A stretch of 64,000 nucleotides of DNA from Hyphococcus luteus (GTDB lineage: Bacteria; Pseudomonadota; Alphaproteobacteria; Caulobacterales; Parvularculaceae): contig NZ_PJCH01000015.1 in assembly GCF_002943565.1 (NCBI RefSeq), forward strand, positions 62,001-126,000, given 5' to 3'. Positions 1 through 8,194 of the stretch are shown in pieces (the first letter of the stretch is position 1; each line of letters opens with the position of its first letter). The notes below the pieces were generated by a model. It was not told the origin of the DNA. It saw only the letters and a program-made list of their open reading frames with translations, and did no database searches. A program made the translations under genes and the position numbers.

Positions 1-107
1 TAATTATGCCAAATTCCGGCGTCTTCGTGGAAGCAGGCGCGCGCGGCGTCCAGATCTCCCCGCTCAATACAATCGATAAAGTGGCGCGCCAGTTCAAGCG
101 TCTTCAT
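1..107 (-). CDS. NTF2/SnoaL-like protein, partial (3' end outside window)
   Basis: The first 35 codons read MKTLELARHFIDCIERGD followed by LDAARACFHEDAGIWHN, and the frame runs off the left edge. The helix with paired acidic residues, then a D/E-rich turn and an aromatic stretch, is the usual start of NTF2/SnoaL-like proteins. The start is supported by a GAGGAAG ribosome site 7 nt upstream on the minus strand. It lies 28 nt after the next NTF2-like gene (136-552) in the same direction, so it is probably cotranscribed. Because only the N-terminus is visible, the assignment rests on similarity of the first helix and on the two neighbouring NTF2-fold genes. Confidence 0.6.
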   Translation of the reverse strand, partial: MKTLELARHFIDCIERGDLDAARACFHEDAGIWHN

Positions 108-135
108 TTGATCTTCCTCATTGCACATCCAAGCG

Positions 136-552
136 TCAGGCGCGCCCTATCAAAGCTTTCACCCATTCGGCCTGCGCTTCTCCGGCCTTGTCTTTTTTGA
201 CCAAGGCAGGATCCAGATAATCGCGCCAACGGCGAACCTTGCCGTTCTCGAACTCAAACACGCCCATATAGGGCGTTTGAATGCGCCGTCCCCTGGCGTC
301 CACATAATCGTCAACGCCCTCGACCATAACCATATCGCCATTCTCAACGGCGTTCACGATGCGCCAGCGGATTTCCGATTGACCGGCGCCGAACTTTTCA
401 AGAAGGGCGCGCATTTCATCCTTGCCGCGAAGGGGTTGCACGCCAACAAGATAATGATACTCGACGTCCTCATCCACATGATTGAGCACGGCGTCTATAT
501 CCTTGCGGCGCCACGCATCGATGATCCCTTCAACCTGCCTGTAGTTCGACAT
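136..552 (-). CDS. NTF2-like / limonene-epoxide-hydrolase-type protein
   Basis: A 138-residue single-domain protein. It shows the family layout: an N-terminal helix (VEGIIDAWRRKDIDAVLNHV), a D-E-D-V-E-Y-H turn, then alternating strands ending in GKVRRWRDYLD. The fold is a small cone-shaped alpha+beta barrel used by limonene-1,2-epoxide hydrolases, ketosteroid isomerases and polyketide cyclases. Which reaction it catalyses cannot be told. No signal peptide is seen, so it should be cytoplasmic. It lies 32 nt downstream of a double-domain relative (585-1511) whose C-terminal half resembles it closely (shared YMGxxxFENGK and WRDY.DP), which points to a local duplication. It is probably a late step or accessory isomerase of the adjacent degradation cluster. 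Confidence 0.8.
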   Translation of the reverse strand: MSNYRQVEGIIDAWRRKDIDAVLNHVDEDVEYHYLVGVQPLRGKDEMRALLEKFGAGQSEIRWRIVNAVENGDMVMVEGVDDYVDARGRRIQTPYMGVFEFENGKVRRWRDYLDPALVKKDKAGEAQAEWVKALIGRA

Positions 553-584
553 GCTTTGCCATTCTTCGCCCGTCGCCAGTCATG

Positions 585-1511
585 CTACTCGCCGTCGCTG
601 ACAAGCTCCTTGAAAGACTGCGGCATCGTTTCGCCGCTGCGGATACGTTCGGCAATCGTCGGATCGAAATAATCGCGCCAGCGGCTGATTTTGCCGTTTT
701 CAAAGCGATAAGCCCCCATATACGGAATCTGGATATGGTGCCCGTCGGCGTCAATAAAGTCCTCGACCCCCTCGACAAGCAAATCGTCGCCGCTTTCTTC
801 GGACCGGACAACGCGCATATTGTTCTCCGTCATTGAATCCCTCAGCTGCCTCAAAAACGCGCCGACCTCCTCGCGTCCTTGCACCGGCGCCTTCCCGGCC
901 AGCGAGTGAAATTCAATATCGTCAGTAAAATAGGTCGTCACCGCATCGACATCGCCTTTGCGCCAGGCGTCGATTACCGACTGATAGATCGCAACGTTCG
1001 AAGCCGCGTCATCGCTGTTCGCCGGCTCCGGCGCCGAAACGCCCATTTCGCTCAAAAGCTGATTACGGTCGTAATATTCCCGCCACTCGACGACATGGCC
1101 GTTTTTGATATCAAGGACGCCCACGACCGGCACGGAACCAGGCTTGCCGTTGACCGTGAATTCGTCAACGCGCTCCAAAAAAACCGTATTTCCCTTAACG
1201 GCGACGGTCCTGAGATTGAGTTCGAGGTGCGTCGCGCCGTTCAACAGCGCGCCGATATGGTCTCTCAGTTTTTCCCGGCCGATGATCGGCTCTTTCATCA
1301 TCGAATGGAGGGAACCGTCCTCTGCGAAAAGCGCGACAATCCGGTCCGTATCCAGATCATTCCAGGCCGTCACCATTTCATTGGCGACATCGAGCGACGA
1401 TGAAGACATGTTCGCTTCCTTTTCCGTGTCCGGGTCCGCACATGCGGCAAATGCAAGCGCCAAAATGAACGGAGCGCTGCGGATGCTTTTCCGAATTGCA
1501 TGAAATCTCAT
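585..1511 (-). CDS. Lipoprotein with two tandem NTF2/SnoaL-like domains
   Basis: 308 residues. The N-terminus carries basic residues, a hydrophobic stretch and a lipobox ending at Cys24 (LALAFAAC), so it is a predicted lipoprotein. If translation instead began at Met35 (MSSSSLDVA) the product would be cytoplasmic, like its neighbours; the sequence does not settle this. Domain 1 spans about residues 36-150 and domain 2 about 172-300. Both have the NTF2 pattern of an N-terminal AWR/AWN helix, a DDIEFH or EDGSLH turn and an ENGK/KNGH...WR.Y strand. Domain 2 is very like the single-domain protein next door. It lies downstream of the TonB receptor, with a hairpin between them. Confidence 0.78.
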   Translation of the reverse strand: MRFHAIRKSIRSAPFILALAFAACADPDTEKEANMSSSSLDVANEMVTAWNDLDTDRIVALFAEDGSLHSMMKEPIIGREKLRDHIGALLNGATHLELNLRTVAVKGNTVFLERVDEFTVNGKPGSVPVVGVLDIKNGHVVEWREYYDRNQLLSEMGVSAPEPANSDDAASNVAIYQSVIDAWRKGDVDAVTTYFTDDIEFHSLAGKAPVQGREEVGAFLRQLRDSMTENNMRVVRSEESGDDLLVEGVEDFIDADGHHIQIPYMGAYRFENGKISRWRDYFDPTIAERIRSGETMPQSFKELVSDGE

Positions 1512-1574
1512 AAAGCCTCGCTTGGCTGAAAGGCGCCAGCCGTTAAAAGGCCAGCCGCTATGATCGCAAACTGC

Positions 1575-1601
1575 GCCAGCGGCGTCGAAGACGCCGCTGG
1601 C
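1575..1601 (-). terminator. Perfect 12-bp hairpin after the TonB receptor gene
   Basis: GCCAGCGGCGTC (1575-1586) and GACGCCGCTGGC (1590-1601) pair fully around a GAA loop, just past the stop codon at 1611. There is no clear T-run on the minus strand, so it may be a weak terminator or a transcript-stabilising hairpin between the receptor gene and the NTF2-like genes. Confidence 0.6.
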
Positions 1602-1610
1602 TATTGTTAA

Positions 1611-3920
1611 TCAGAACGAATAACCAAGCGAAATGCCCCATGTGCGCGGCGCGCCCAGCGTTGACACTTCATCGCCGAAGAAAGCAACGATATTCGTCCT
1701 GTAAAGTTTGTCCGTCAGATTTTTGCCCCAAAGCGAAAGGCTGTAATTCTGGTCCTCCGGCGCATATGTCAGCCGCGCATCGAGCAGGCCATAGGGGTTT
1801 TCATGCTGGAAGTTGTCCGGAAGCCAGTAGAGCTTGCCTTGCCGCGCATATGACCCCCGCAAGGTGAGCGCGTCGGGATGACCGAGAAAATCGGTCGTCA
1901 CTTCCGCCCCGACATTGAACTGATAACCCGGCGTGCGCTGAAGGCGGTTTCCTGTATTGACCAGGCCGTTGGAGTCCACGAAGTCCTTATATTCCGTATC
2001 GAGCAGTGTCGCCGCGCCGAACAGGAAGAGATTGTTTGTAACGACAAACTGCATTTCCGTCTCAACCCCGAGGATGCGCGCGTCAGCGGCGTTGTCGGTA
2101 ATATTGCACAGACAGCCGTCATCGGTTTGCGTGACCTGAAGATCCTTGTAATCGATCAGGAAGCCCGCCGTATTGATGCGGCCGCGCCCGTCGAACAATT
2201 CGAGTTTCAAGCCAAGTTCGAAATTTTGCGCCGTCTCGGGATCATAGGCGATCGTCGCCGCCGTTGCGTTAGCCGGCGTATCTTCAAAACCGCCGCCCTT
2301 ATAGCCCTTGGAATAGGTGAAATAGGCAAGCAGACCGTCCTGCGGCTTCCACTCGATTGTCGCCTGCGGCGTAAGTTCAGATGACTTCGTGCTGTAGGGC
2401 ACATCCGTGAAATCAGAGATTAACGGCGCTGCAGGAGTCGGATCGGACGGATTATAGCGGTCGCCGGTCGCTGCCGCGCGGCCGGAAGCAACGCCGCTCT
2501 TCTTGTCGCGCGACCAACGCACGCCCGCCGACAAATGGATCGTATCGCTCAACTGGAAACCGAGCTGGCCGAAGACCGCCCGGTTGCTGTTTTCGCCATT
2601 ATTAGTCCAGTTGGACTCTCCGGAAAGAGCGCCGAACGCCGGCACGGGAGAATCGATTTCGTAGAGGAAGCGGTCGACCTTATCGATATCATCTTCCTGA
2701 AGGTAGGCGCCGATGATCCAATCAAACGGTCCGCCGTTCTCATTGGAGACAAGGCGAACTTCCTGCGTAAACTGACGGATCTCTTCGTCTTCATTCACCA
2801 CCGACGCGAAGGCGAGCGGAACCGCTGAGCCGACGATCGGATTGCTCGGTCCAAATCCGGGCTGATTATATAGGCTATACGCCTCGCCTGCCCGGTATGC
2901 GGTGATGCTTTTAAAGGTCGCAACCTCGCCAAGCCCCTTTTCAATATCAAGGGTGACGCCGAAAGCCTCCCGGGTGAGCTCCTGCCCACGATCGAAACTC
3001 TCCCCGACGAAACGGAACGTGCCAGGCAGGCTGTCGCGAACCCCGAGGCCGCCCGGCAGGGCGGCGTCGACCAGAGCGCGCGCAGCACTCCACGGGCCGG
3101 GCGCGGCGGGATCGGTCGGAATAGCGACGCGATGGATGCCGTTGCTGCTGTCGTCCATGTAATCGAAGGAAAGCTTGGTGCGGAAATCCTGAATTGACGA
3201 CGGCTCCCACAACAACTGCCCTCGAAACTGGATCGAGTCGAGATCGTCGAGGTCCCGCCGGTCTTGAACGTCGCGGTTGTACCCGTCGCGCGTGCGCGAC
3301 TGAAAGGAAATCCGCGCCGCCAGGCCCGGTGCGATTTCCCCGGTCAAGTGCCCGTTAAACAGGCGCGCGTCGTAATTACCAAATTCCGCATTGAAAGCGC
3401 CGCCGAAATCGAACTCCGGCTCGGCCGTGTAGATGCTGATGGCGCCGCCGACAACATTTCGTCCCAAAAGCACGCCTTGCGGACCGCGAATAACCTCAAC
3501 CCGGTCGACATCGAAGAAGTCAGCGTTGAGAAGACCCGAGCGGCCAATATAAACATCGTCAATAAAGATGCCGACCGACTGGTCGGATGACGGCGCGTCG
3601 AGGCGCGTATTGGTGATGCCGCGAATATTGAATTCCTGATCGAGCGGCGAATTTTCCGTATAGCTGAGCGAGCTGATGCTTCGCGCCAGATCGGAATAAT
3701 TCAGAATACGATCCTTTTCGAGATTATCGCCGGTGACGCCGGTGACGGCAATCGCAGAATCCTGAACTGTCGACTCGCGCCGCTGCGCAGTGACGGTGAT
3801 CGTATCGAGGCGCCGTTTTCCGTCATCCGCGCCGGCGGCGTCCTGCGCTATTGCAGGCGCTGCAAGGGCGGTCAAGGCGGTTACAAGACTGGTTGAGACA
3901 AGCAATTGCTTCAGTTTCAT
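1611..3920 (-). CDS. TonB-dependent outer-membrane receptor (1)
   Basis: 769 residues. The start at 3920 is chosen because a strong GGGAGGAA site lies 6 nt upstream and a clean signal peptide follows (MKLKQLLVSTSLVTALTALA, cleavage near AIAQ); a longer frame to 3989 lacks these. After the signal comes a TonB-box-like segment (RLDTITVTAQRRES), the plug domain (about 45-160, with DVYIGRSGLLN and VEVIRGPQGVLLGRN), and a 22-strand barrel ending in the aromatic terminus GISLGYSF. Such receptors move scarce ligands across the outer membrane using TonB-ExbBD energy. The ligand is unknown. Its position with CoA ligases, dehydrogenases and a ring or double-bond dioxygenase suggests import of the compound degraded by this cluster. 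Confidence 0.93.
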   Translation of the reverse strand: MKLKQLLVSTSLVTALTALAAPAIAQDAAGADDGKRRLDTITVTAQRRESTVQDSAIAVTGVTGDNLEKDRILNYSDLARSISSLSYTENSPLDQEFNIRGITNTRLDAPSSDQSVGIFIDDVYIGRSGLLNADFFDVDRVEVIRGPQGVLLGRNVVGGAISIYTAEPEFDFGGAFNAEFGNYDARLFNGHLTGEIAPGLAARISFQSRTRDGYNRDVQDRRDLDDLDSIQFRGQLLWEPSSIQDFRTKLSFDYMDDSSNGIHRVAIPTDPAAPGPWSAARALVDAALPGGLGVRDSLPGTFRFVGESFDRGQELTREAFGVTLDIEKGLGEVATFKSITAYRAGEAYSLYNQPGFGPSNPIVGSAVPLAFASVVNEDEEIRQFTQEVRLVSNENGGPFDWIIGAYLQEDDIDKVDRFLYEIDSPVPAFGALSGESNWTNNGENSNRAVFGQLGFQLSDTIHLSAGVRWSRDKKSGVASGRAAATGDRYNPSDPTPAAPLISDFTDVPYSTKSSELTPQATIEWKPQDGLLAYFTYSKGYKGGGFEDTPANATAATIAYDPETAQNFELGLKLELFDGRGRINTAGFLIDYKDLQVTQTDDGCLCNITDNAADARILGVETEMQFVVTNNLFLFGAATLLDTEYKDFVDSNGLVNTGNRLQRTPGYQFNVGAEVTTDFLGHPDALTLRGSYARQGKLYWLPDNFQHENPYGLLDARLTYAPEDQNYSLSLWGKNLTDKLYRTNIVAFFGDEVSTLGAPRTWGISLGYSF

Positions 3921-4044
3921 CGGATATTCCTCCCGCAATTCATCCCTCAACCGGAGCTGCAGCGGCCGCCTCAGCCATGGATGGGGCATCTTTTTTATTG
4001 GCGGGAACCGTATGGCCGTCTTAGTTAGTTTGTCAATGCAAGTT

Positions 4045-4059
4045 ACTATGATTGTGCAA
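4045..4059 (+). promoter_or_regulatory. Cluster motif, copy 1 (weak)
   Basis: ACTATGATTGTGCAA matches the recurrent 15-bp motif RGTATTRTTATGCAA at 12 of 15 positions. It lies about 125 nt upstream of the TonB receptor start. See the finding on the shared motif. Confidence 0.4.
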
Positions 4060-4119
4060 TGCGAAAAATTTTTCCTTTTATATTGGGCTGTTTTTGCAAC
4101 ATGAAATGCGATTACATAC

Positions 4120-4134
4120 TTGCATGATAATACT
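4120..4134 (-). promoter_or_regulatory. Cluster motif, copy 2
   Basis: On the minus strand this reads AGTATTATCATGCAA, 14 of 15 matches to RGTATTRTTATGCAA. It lies in the non-coding gap between the acyl-CoA ligase and the TonB receptor, upstream of the latter. Confidence 0.5.
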
Positions 4135-4209
4135 AATTAAGCGGCGGCGCCGGACAGCTTGCGCGAAAGTCATGGGCTGCGACTAGGCTGCCGGCTGGAA
4201 TTGAACAAT

Positions 4210-5886
4210 CTATCCCGCCAGTTCGGACAGTTCTCGGCGCATAACCTTGCCCATCGCATTTCGCGGCAAGGCGTCGACAAGCTTTAACCGTTCAGGAAGT
4301 TTGTAAACGGAAATATTCTTGGCCGTTAAAAAACGCGCAAGCTCTTCAAGCGACATATCCGCGCCGGGTTTTAGAACAATAAACGCGCACACCCGCTCCC
4401 CCAGCTTTCCATCCGGATAAGCGGCGCAAGCTGCTTCTTTCACATCGGGATGGCTTTCGATCAACGAATCTATTTCCGCCGGCGAAATATTTACGCCGCC
4501 GCGGATGATAATTTCCTTGGTGCGGCCGACAAATTCATAGAAGCGCCCGTTTTGCACCGGCGCAATCTCGAAAAGATCGCCCGTCTTGAAATAGCCTTCG
4601 GAATCGAACGCCCTTTCGTTCAACTCCGGCGCCTTCCAGTAGCCGTCAAACGTCATGGCGCCGTCGATCCTGAGCTCGCCCGGGCGCCCCGGCTCCGTAA
4701 TTTCCTCTTCGGTTTCGACGTCGACAATCCGGGTTTTTATTTTTTTGGAAAATTCCGACTTCCAGTCGACGCCCGGCGCGCCAAATCGAGGAAAATATTT
4801 AGCCCGCATTTGCGGATCGGGAACTTCTTTCGCCGAGGAAAATAGAGAACACCCTTCATTGGAGCCAAAGACGTTCATAATCGGCACGCCGTATTTCTCC
4901 TGCCATTGGGCGACCATGAAGGGCGGCAGCGGCGCAGATCCGGAAGCGATGCATTTCACGCCTGAAAAATCGATCCCGGCAAGCATGTCCTCGTGCTTGA
5001 GCAGCATGGTTAAAACCGCTGGCGGCGCGACAGTATAGGCGATCTCTTCTTTCTGAAACTGTTCCAGAAAAACCGAGAGATCGAACGGATGATGTTGCAC
5101 AAAGCGTCCGCGACAAAGCAGCCACGGCATCACCATGCCGCCTATCGATGCGATGTTAATCAACGGAAACGGGCTGAGCAGCGTATCTCCCGCCTCAAGA
5201 CCTATCGCCTCATAAAGGCTTTCTCCGTTGACGATCCAATGATGGTGATGGCGCGGCACGCCTTTTGGCGCAGCCTCCGTGCCGGAGGTCCAGCAAATCG
5301 TCAGCGCTTCCGCGAGATCGACATCGACGGCCGGAAGCGGGTCTTCGGCGGCTTCGCGTTCTGCATCGAGCAGTGTGTTTTCGCCACCCTCTCCGCCTAC
5401 GGTCAAAACCTGGCCGACAGGAACGCCTTCCTCGGCGAGCGCCTTCATCATCGTCGCATGATTGCAGCCGTGAAATGTTTCAACCGTCAACAACACGCGT
5501 GGTTCGAGGCTCGGCAAGATCTGGCGCAACTCGTTTTCACGAAACGCCGTCGCCATCGGGCTAAGAATTGCGCCAAGACGCGCGCAGGCGAGAAAGGCGA
5601 TAACGCCCTCGACGATATTCGGCAGTTGCGAGGCGACGACAGAACCGCGCGAGACGCCAAGCTTGACGAAGGCGCGCGCCATCCGGTCGACCCGGTTATC
5701 AACCTCATTAAAGGTAAGCCTTTGCGGAGCGTCGCCGATAAGCGTGGCCCGGTTAGGCGGGTCGACAAGCGCTTCCTCGTCTCCCCGATCGGCGACCGCC
5801 GCTCGAAACAGCTGATCCACGCCGAGATCGCGCCACCAGCCGCGGCGCCTGTAGTCGTCGACCCGGGATTGCGGCGATATCTGCAT
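4210..5886 (-). CDS. Acyl-CoA synthetase (AMP-dependent ligase)
   Basis: 558 residues of the ANL superfamily, which adenylate a carboxylate and then transfer it to CoA. Visible motifs are the phosphate-binding loop CWTSGTEAAPKGVPR, the FGSNEG aromatic/adenine loop, the YFKTGD hinge aspartate motif, the GRTKEIIIRGGVNISPAEID segment, and the C-terminal catalytic lysine context (NAMGKVMRREL). The start at 5886 has a GGAGACGG site. The frame remains open to 6018, but that would overlap the upstream gene. The N-terminus and active-site spacing recall cyclohexanecarboxylate- or medium-chain-type ligases; the acid used is unknown. It is transcribed after the DapB-like reductase, with a copy of the cluster motif 32 nt upstream of its start. 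Confidence 0.88.
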   Translation of the reverse strand: MQISPQSRVDDYRRRGWWRDLGVDQLFRAAVADRGDEEALVDPPNRATLIGDAPQRLTFNEVDNRVDRMARAFVKLGVSRGSVVASQLPNIVEGVIAFLACARLGAILSPMATAFRENELRQILPSLEPRVLLTVETFHGCNHATMMKALAEEGVPVGQVLTVGGEGGENTLLDAEREAAEDPLPAVDVDLAEALTICWTSGTEAAPKGVPRHHHHWIVNGESLYEAIGLEAGDTLLSPFPLINIASIGGMVMPWLLCRGRFVQHHPFDLSVFLEQFQKEEIAYTVAPPAVLTMLLKHEDMLAGIDFSGVKCIASGSAPLPPFMVAQWQEKYGVPIMNVFGSNEGCSLFSSAKEVPDPQMRAKYFPRFGAPGVDWKSEFSKKIKTRIVDVETEEEITEPGRPGELRIDGAMTFDGYWKAPELNERAFDSEGYFKTGDLFEIAPVQNGRFYEFVGRTKEIIIRGGVNISPAEIDSLIESHPDVKEAACAAYPDGKLGERVCAFIVLKPGADMSLEELARFLTAKNISVYKLPERLKLVDALPRNAMGKVMRRELSELAG

Positions 5887-5917
5887 GCCGTCTCCGTATT
5901 CGCGCCCTGCGCATGAT

Positions 5918-5932
5918 GGTATTATTATGCAA
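5918..5932 (+). promoter_or_regulatory. Cluster motif, copy 3
   Basis: GGTATTATTATGCAA is a full match to RGTATTRTTATGCAA. It lies 32-46 nt upstream of the acyl-CoA ligase start, the position of a core promoter on the minus strand. Confidence 0.55.
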
Positions 5933-5986
5933 CCCATTCTTGACGAAAGCAAGCGCCGCCTGAACTTGCAGCCGCGCGCCAACGCC

Positions 5987-7051
5987 TCACCAGGTTTGAA
6001 AGAACGGCGTCGGCGCAATGGCCGGCAGGAGTCCTGGTGCAGCCTTGATAAGTCTTGGGATCGCGTTCATCACCGCCCCTGCGACAGCGAGCTGCTCCGC
6101 CGATGTTTTGCCGGGCAATCCCTCAGGACGTCCGACATCGAAATCGATCTCGACATCAGGCGTCCCCTTGATCCGCAAGGCCCAAAGCGGCTTTTGCGCG
6201 TCAGACAAGTATTCGCCGCTCATCGCCCAGGCGATCGACAAAAAGATCCTGTCGCGCCCGCCGACGACGCCGCGCCACCGCCAATCAATGTGGCAGGCGC
6301 CGCCTTCGGGTATCGTTCCGGCCTTCACCGTCAGTTCCTTCGATGACGGCAACATCCGATGCTCGCGCCTGATGTCGTCAAGGGCCCATCCAAGACTGCC
6401 GGCCGCTGCTGCAACGACGTCTTCGAACATGCCGTTAAGAGTCATGGCCGGCGCGCATTCATCGCTGTTGACAAAGTCGTTGTCCGGCTCGCCGCCAAAA
6501 CCGAGCAACTTGAAAGCGTACTCCGGATTGGCGATTTGATCCGTCAGAACAACCTCCTCAAGCGAGACGCTGTCGACGGAAATGCATATGCCGGTCGCCG
6601 TCGACAGCAGTTTCTCGACGGCGAAACCGGGATTAAGCCCGGCGCCCTGAAAGCTGACGCCGCCTGCGGCGCAGGCCGCAGCCAGCTTGTCGCGCCGTTT
6701 CTGGGGCCAATGCGGCGGAAAGGTGTTGCCGTTGATGCTGATGACGTTTTTTCCGGACGCCAGAAGCCGCGCAATGTCGTCGTCATGGGCCGCGTGATCG
6801 GCGCCGAGCCGCGCGGCGTGGATAACAACATCAGCGTCGAGCGCGAGAATATCCTCCATCCGGTTTGTCGCCAGAACGCCCGTTTTATCACGCCTGGTGA
6901 TGTCTCCCGCATCCTTGCCGACCTTGTCTGCGCCATAAACATAGAGCCCCGCCAGCTCCATGTCCGGCCGGTCGATCACCGCCCGCAGACAGCTTTTTCC
7001 CATGGCTCCCGTCGCCCATTGAATGATGCGGTGCGGCTGCGTTGACGTCAT
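5987..7051 (-). CDS. DapB-fold NAD(P)-dependent dehydrogenase-like protein
   Basis: 354 residues. The N-terminus carries a Rossmann pattern, IIQWATGAMGKSCLRAVID, followed by ELAGLYVYGADKVGKDAGD. This matches the dihydrodipicolinate-reductase N-terminal fold and the related 2,4-diaminopentanoate dehydrogenase group. A DADVVIHAARLG segment follows, and the C-terminal half forms a separate substrate domain. Proteins of this type occur in alphaproteobacterial and actinobacterial catabolic clusters, usually without a known substrate, so no reaction is assigned. It lies between the HxlR regulator and the acyl-CoA ligase, same strand, with a copy of the cluster motif 66 nt upstream. Start ATG at 7051; no stronger alternative was seen. 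Confidence 0.78.
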   Translation of the reverse strand: MTSTQPHRIIQWATGAMGKSCLRAVIDRPDMELAGLYVYGADKVGKDAGDITRRDKTGVLATNRMEDILALDADVVIHAARLGADHAAHDDDIARLLASGKNVISINGNTFPPHWPQKRRDKLAAACAAGGVSFQGAGLNPGFAVEKLLSTATGICISVDSVSLEEVVLTDQIANPEYAFKLLGFGGEPDNDFVNSDECAPAMTLNGMFEDVVAAAAGSLGWALDDIRREHRMLPSSKELTVKAGTIPEGGACHIDWRWRGVVGGRDRIFLSIAWAMSGEYLSDAQKPLWALRIKGTPDVEIDFDVGRPEGLPGKTSAEQLAVAGAVMNAIPRLIKAAPGLLPAIAPTPFFQTW

Positions 7052-7116
7052 GGCTCCTCCAAGCTCATAGCGCTCAAGCGACCGCCCCGGCGGCGCTTTT
7101 TAGGAGAAGCCTACTT

Positions 7117-7131
7117 AGTATTATTATGAAA
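7117..7131 (+). promoter_or_regulatory. Cluster motif, copy 4
   Basis: AGTATTATTATGAAA matches RGTATTRTTATGCAA at 14 of 15 positions. It lies just upstream of the DapB-like gene (start 7051), in the short gap after the regulator gene. Confidence 0.5.
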
Positions 7132-7133
7132 GT

Positions 7134-8108
7134 CTATCTGCGCCGGGTTTTTGAGCCGCGGCCTTCGCTGACGCGGAATGTGACGTCGCCCGGCAGGATT
7201 GGCTCCAGACAATTTGAACAGCCGACATAAGGCTCCAGCGGGCGCCCGCAGGTTTTATGGAACAACAGCAAGGGCGGACCCTCCGGCGAGGCGTAATATT
7301 TATCGCCCCATTGCTGAAGCATCACGAGCACCGGATAATAATCCAGTCCCTTCTTCGTCAGCCAGTATTCAAAACGCTCGGGGTTGTTCTGATAGAGCAC
7401 CGCCGTGACAACGCCAATTTCCGTGAGCCAGGCGAGACGTTCTGAAAGAATGTTCGACGCTATGGCGGTATCTTTCAGGATCTCGTCGAACTTGCGCAAA
7501 TGCGTAAAGATAGAACGCAGAATAAGGCTGGCCCAGCGGTCGCCCATCAGCTCGGCGACTTCCGTGAACACAGAGGCGCGCTCGACGAGATCCTCGCCTG
7601 CGCCCCGGCGTTGCCGGCGCCGGCTATAGACCGGCGACATCAAGCCGACCCCTGGCCCCTCCTCCCAGCTCACATCCGCCGGGTGGATAACTTCGCGGCA
7701 ATGGCCGCACAAAGGCTGGGGGTCGGTCACAGAGCCGCAAGGGGTATGGGTAAGTTCGATTTTAAGGCGATTGCGCTGGCTCGACCATTTCCGCTCCCAG
7801 CGCAGGAGCATCAGTGAAGTCCAGTAAAGATCCTGCCCCTTCTCCGTCAGCAAATATTCATAGCGTGGCGGACGGTCCGTATAGGGCCGTTTTTCAATAA
7901 TCCCGGCTTCGATCAGTTTCTTGAGGCGGTCTGAAATCAACGCTTTTTGCAGGCCCGAGCGCGCATGGATCTTGTCGAAACGGCGCTCGCCCCACCAGAT
8001 AGCCTCAAGAATGAGCAATATCGGCGTATCCCCGACGACCTCCAAGGATCGCCAGATCGAGCAAGTGCGAATCATTCGCTTGTCCGATTTGCGCGCCGTC
8101 TTCGCCAA
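7134..8108 (-). CDS. HxlR-family regulator with duplicated winged-helix and Cys-cluster units
   Basis: 324 residues, about twice the usual HxlR length. Unit 1 (about 14-140) and unit 2 (about 178-305) each hold an HxlR winged helix (CSIWRSLEVVGDTPILLILEAI; FTEVAELMGDRWASLILRSI; each with an LxERL/SDRLKKL recognition region and the TEKG/TKKG wing). Each is followed by an identical cysteine spacing: Cys124-x9-Cys134-x2-Cys137 and Cys287-x9-Cys297-x2-Cys300, which could bind zinc or sense thiol stress. HxlR proteins are DNA-binding repressors or activators, often responding to aldehydes, quinones or disulfide stress. A fused tandem could bind DNA as a pseudo-dimer. It sits in the middle of the cluster and is the natural candidate to bind the repeated 15-bp motif. 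Confidence 0.88.
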   Translation of the reverse strand: MAKTARKSDKRMIRTCSIWRSLEVVGDTPILLILEAIWWGERRFDKIHARSGLQKALISDRLKKLIEAGIIEKRPYTDRPPRYEYLLTEKGQDLYWTSLMLLRWERKWSSQRNRLKIELTHTPCGSVTDPQPLCGHCREVIHPADVSWEEGPGVGLMSPVYSRRRQRRGAGEDLVERASVFTEVAELMGDRWASLILRSIFTHLRKFDEILKDTAIASNILSERLAWLTEIGVVTAVLYQNNPERFEYWLTKKGLDYYPVLVMLQQWGDKYYASPEGPPLLLFHKTCGRPLEPYVGCSNCLEPILPGDVTFRVSEGRGSKTRRR

Positions 8109-8194
8109 CTTTGTTCCTTCCGCTGTCGATCACGAGTTTCAGCCACCGCAGCAAACCACGGCGCTCACTTGCATAAGCCGGAATAGAGTCGGCC

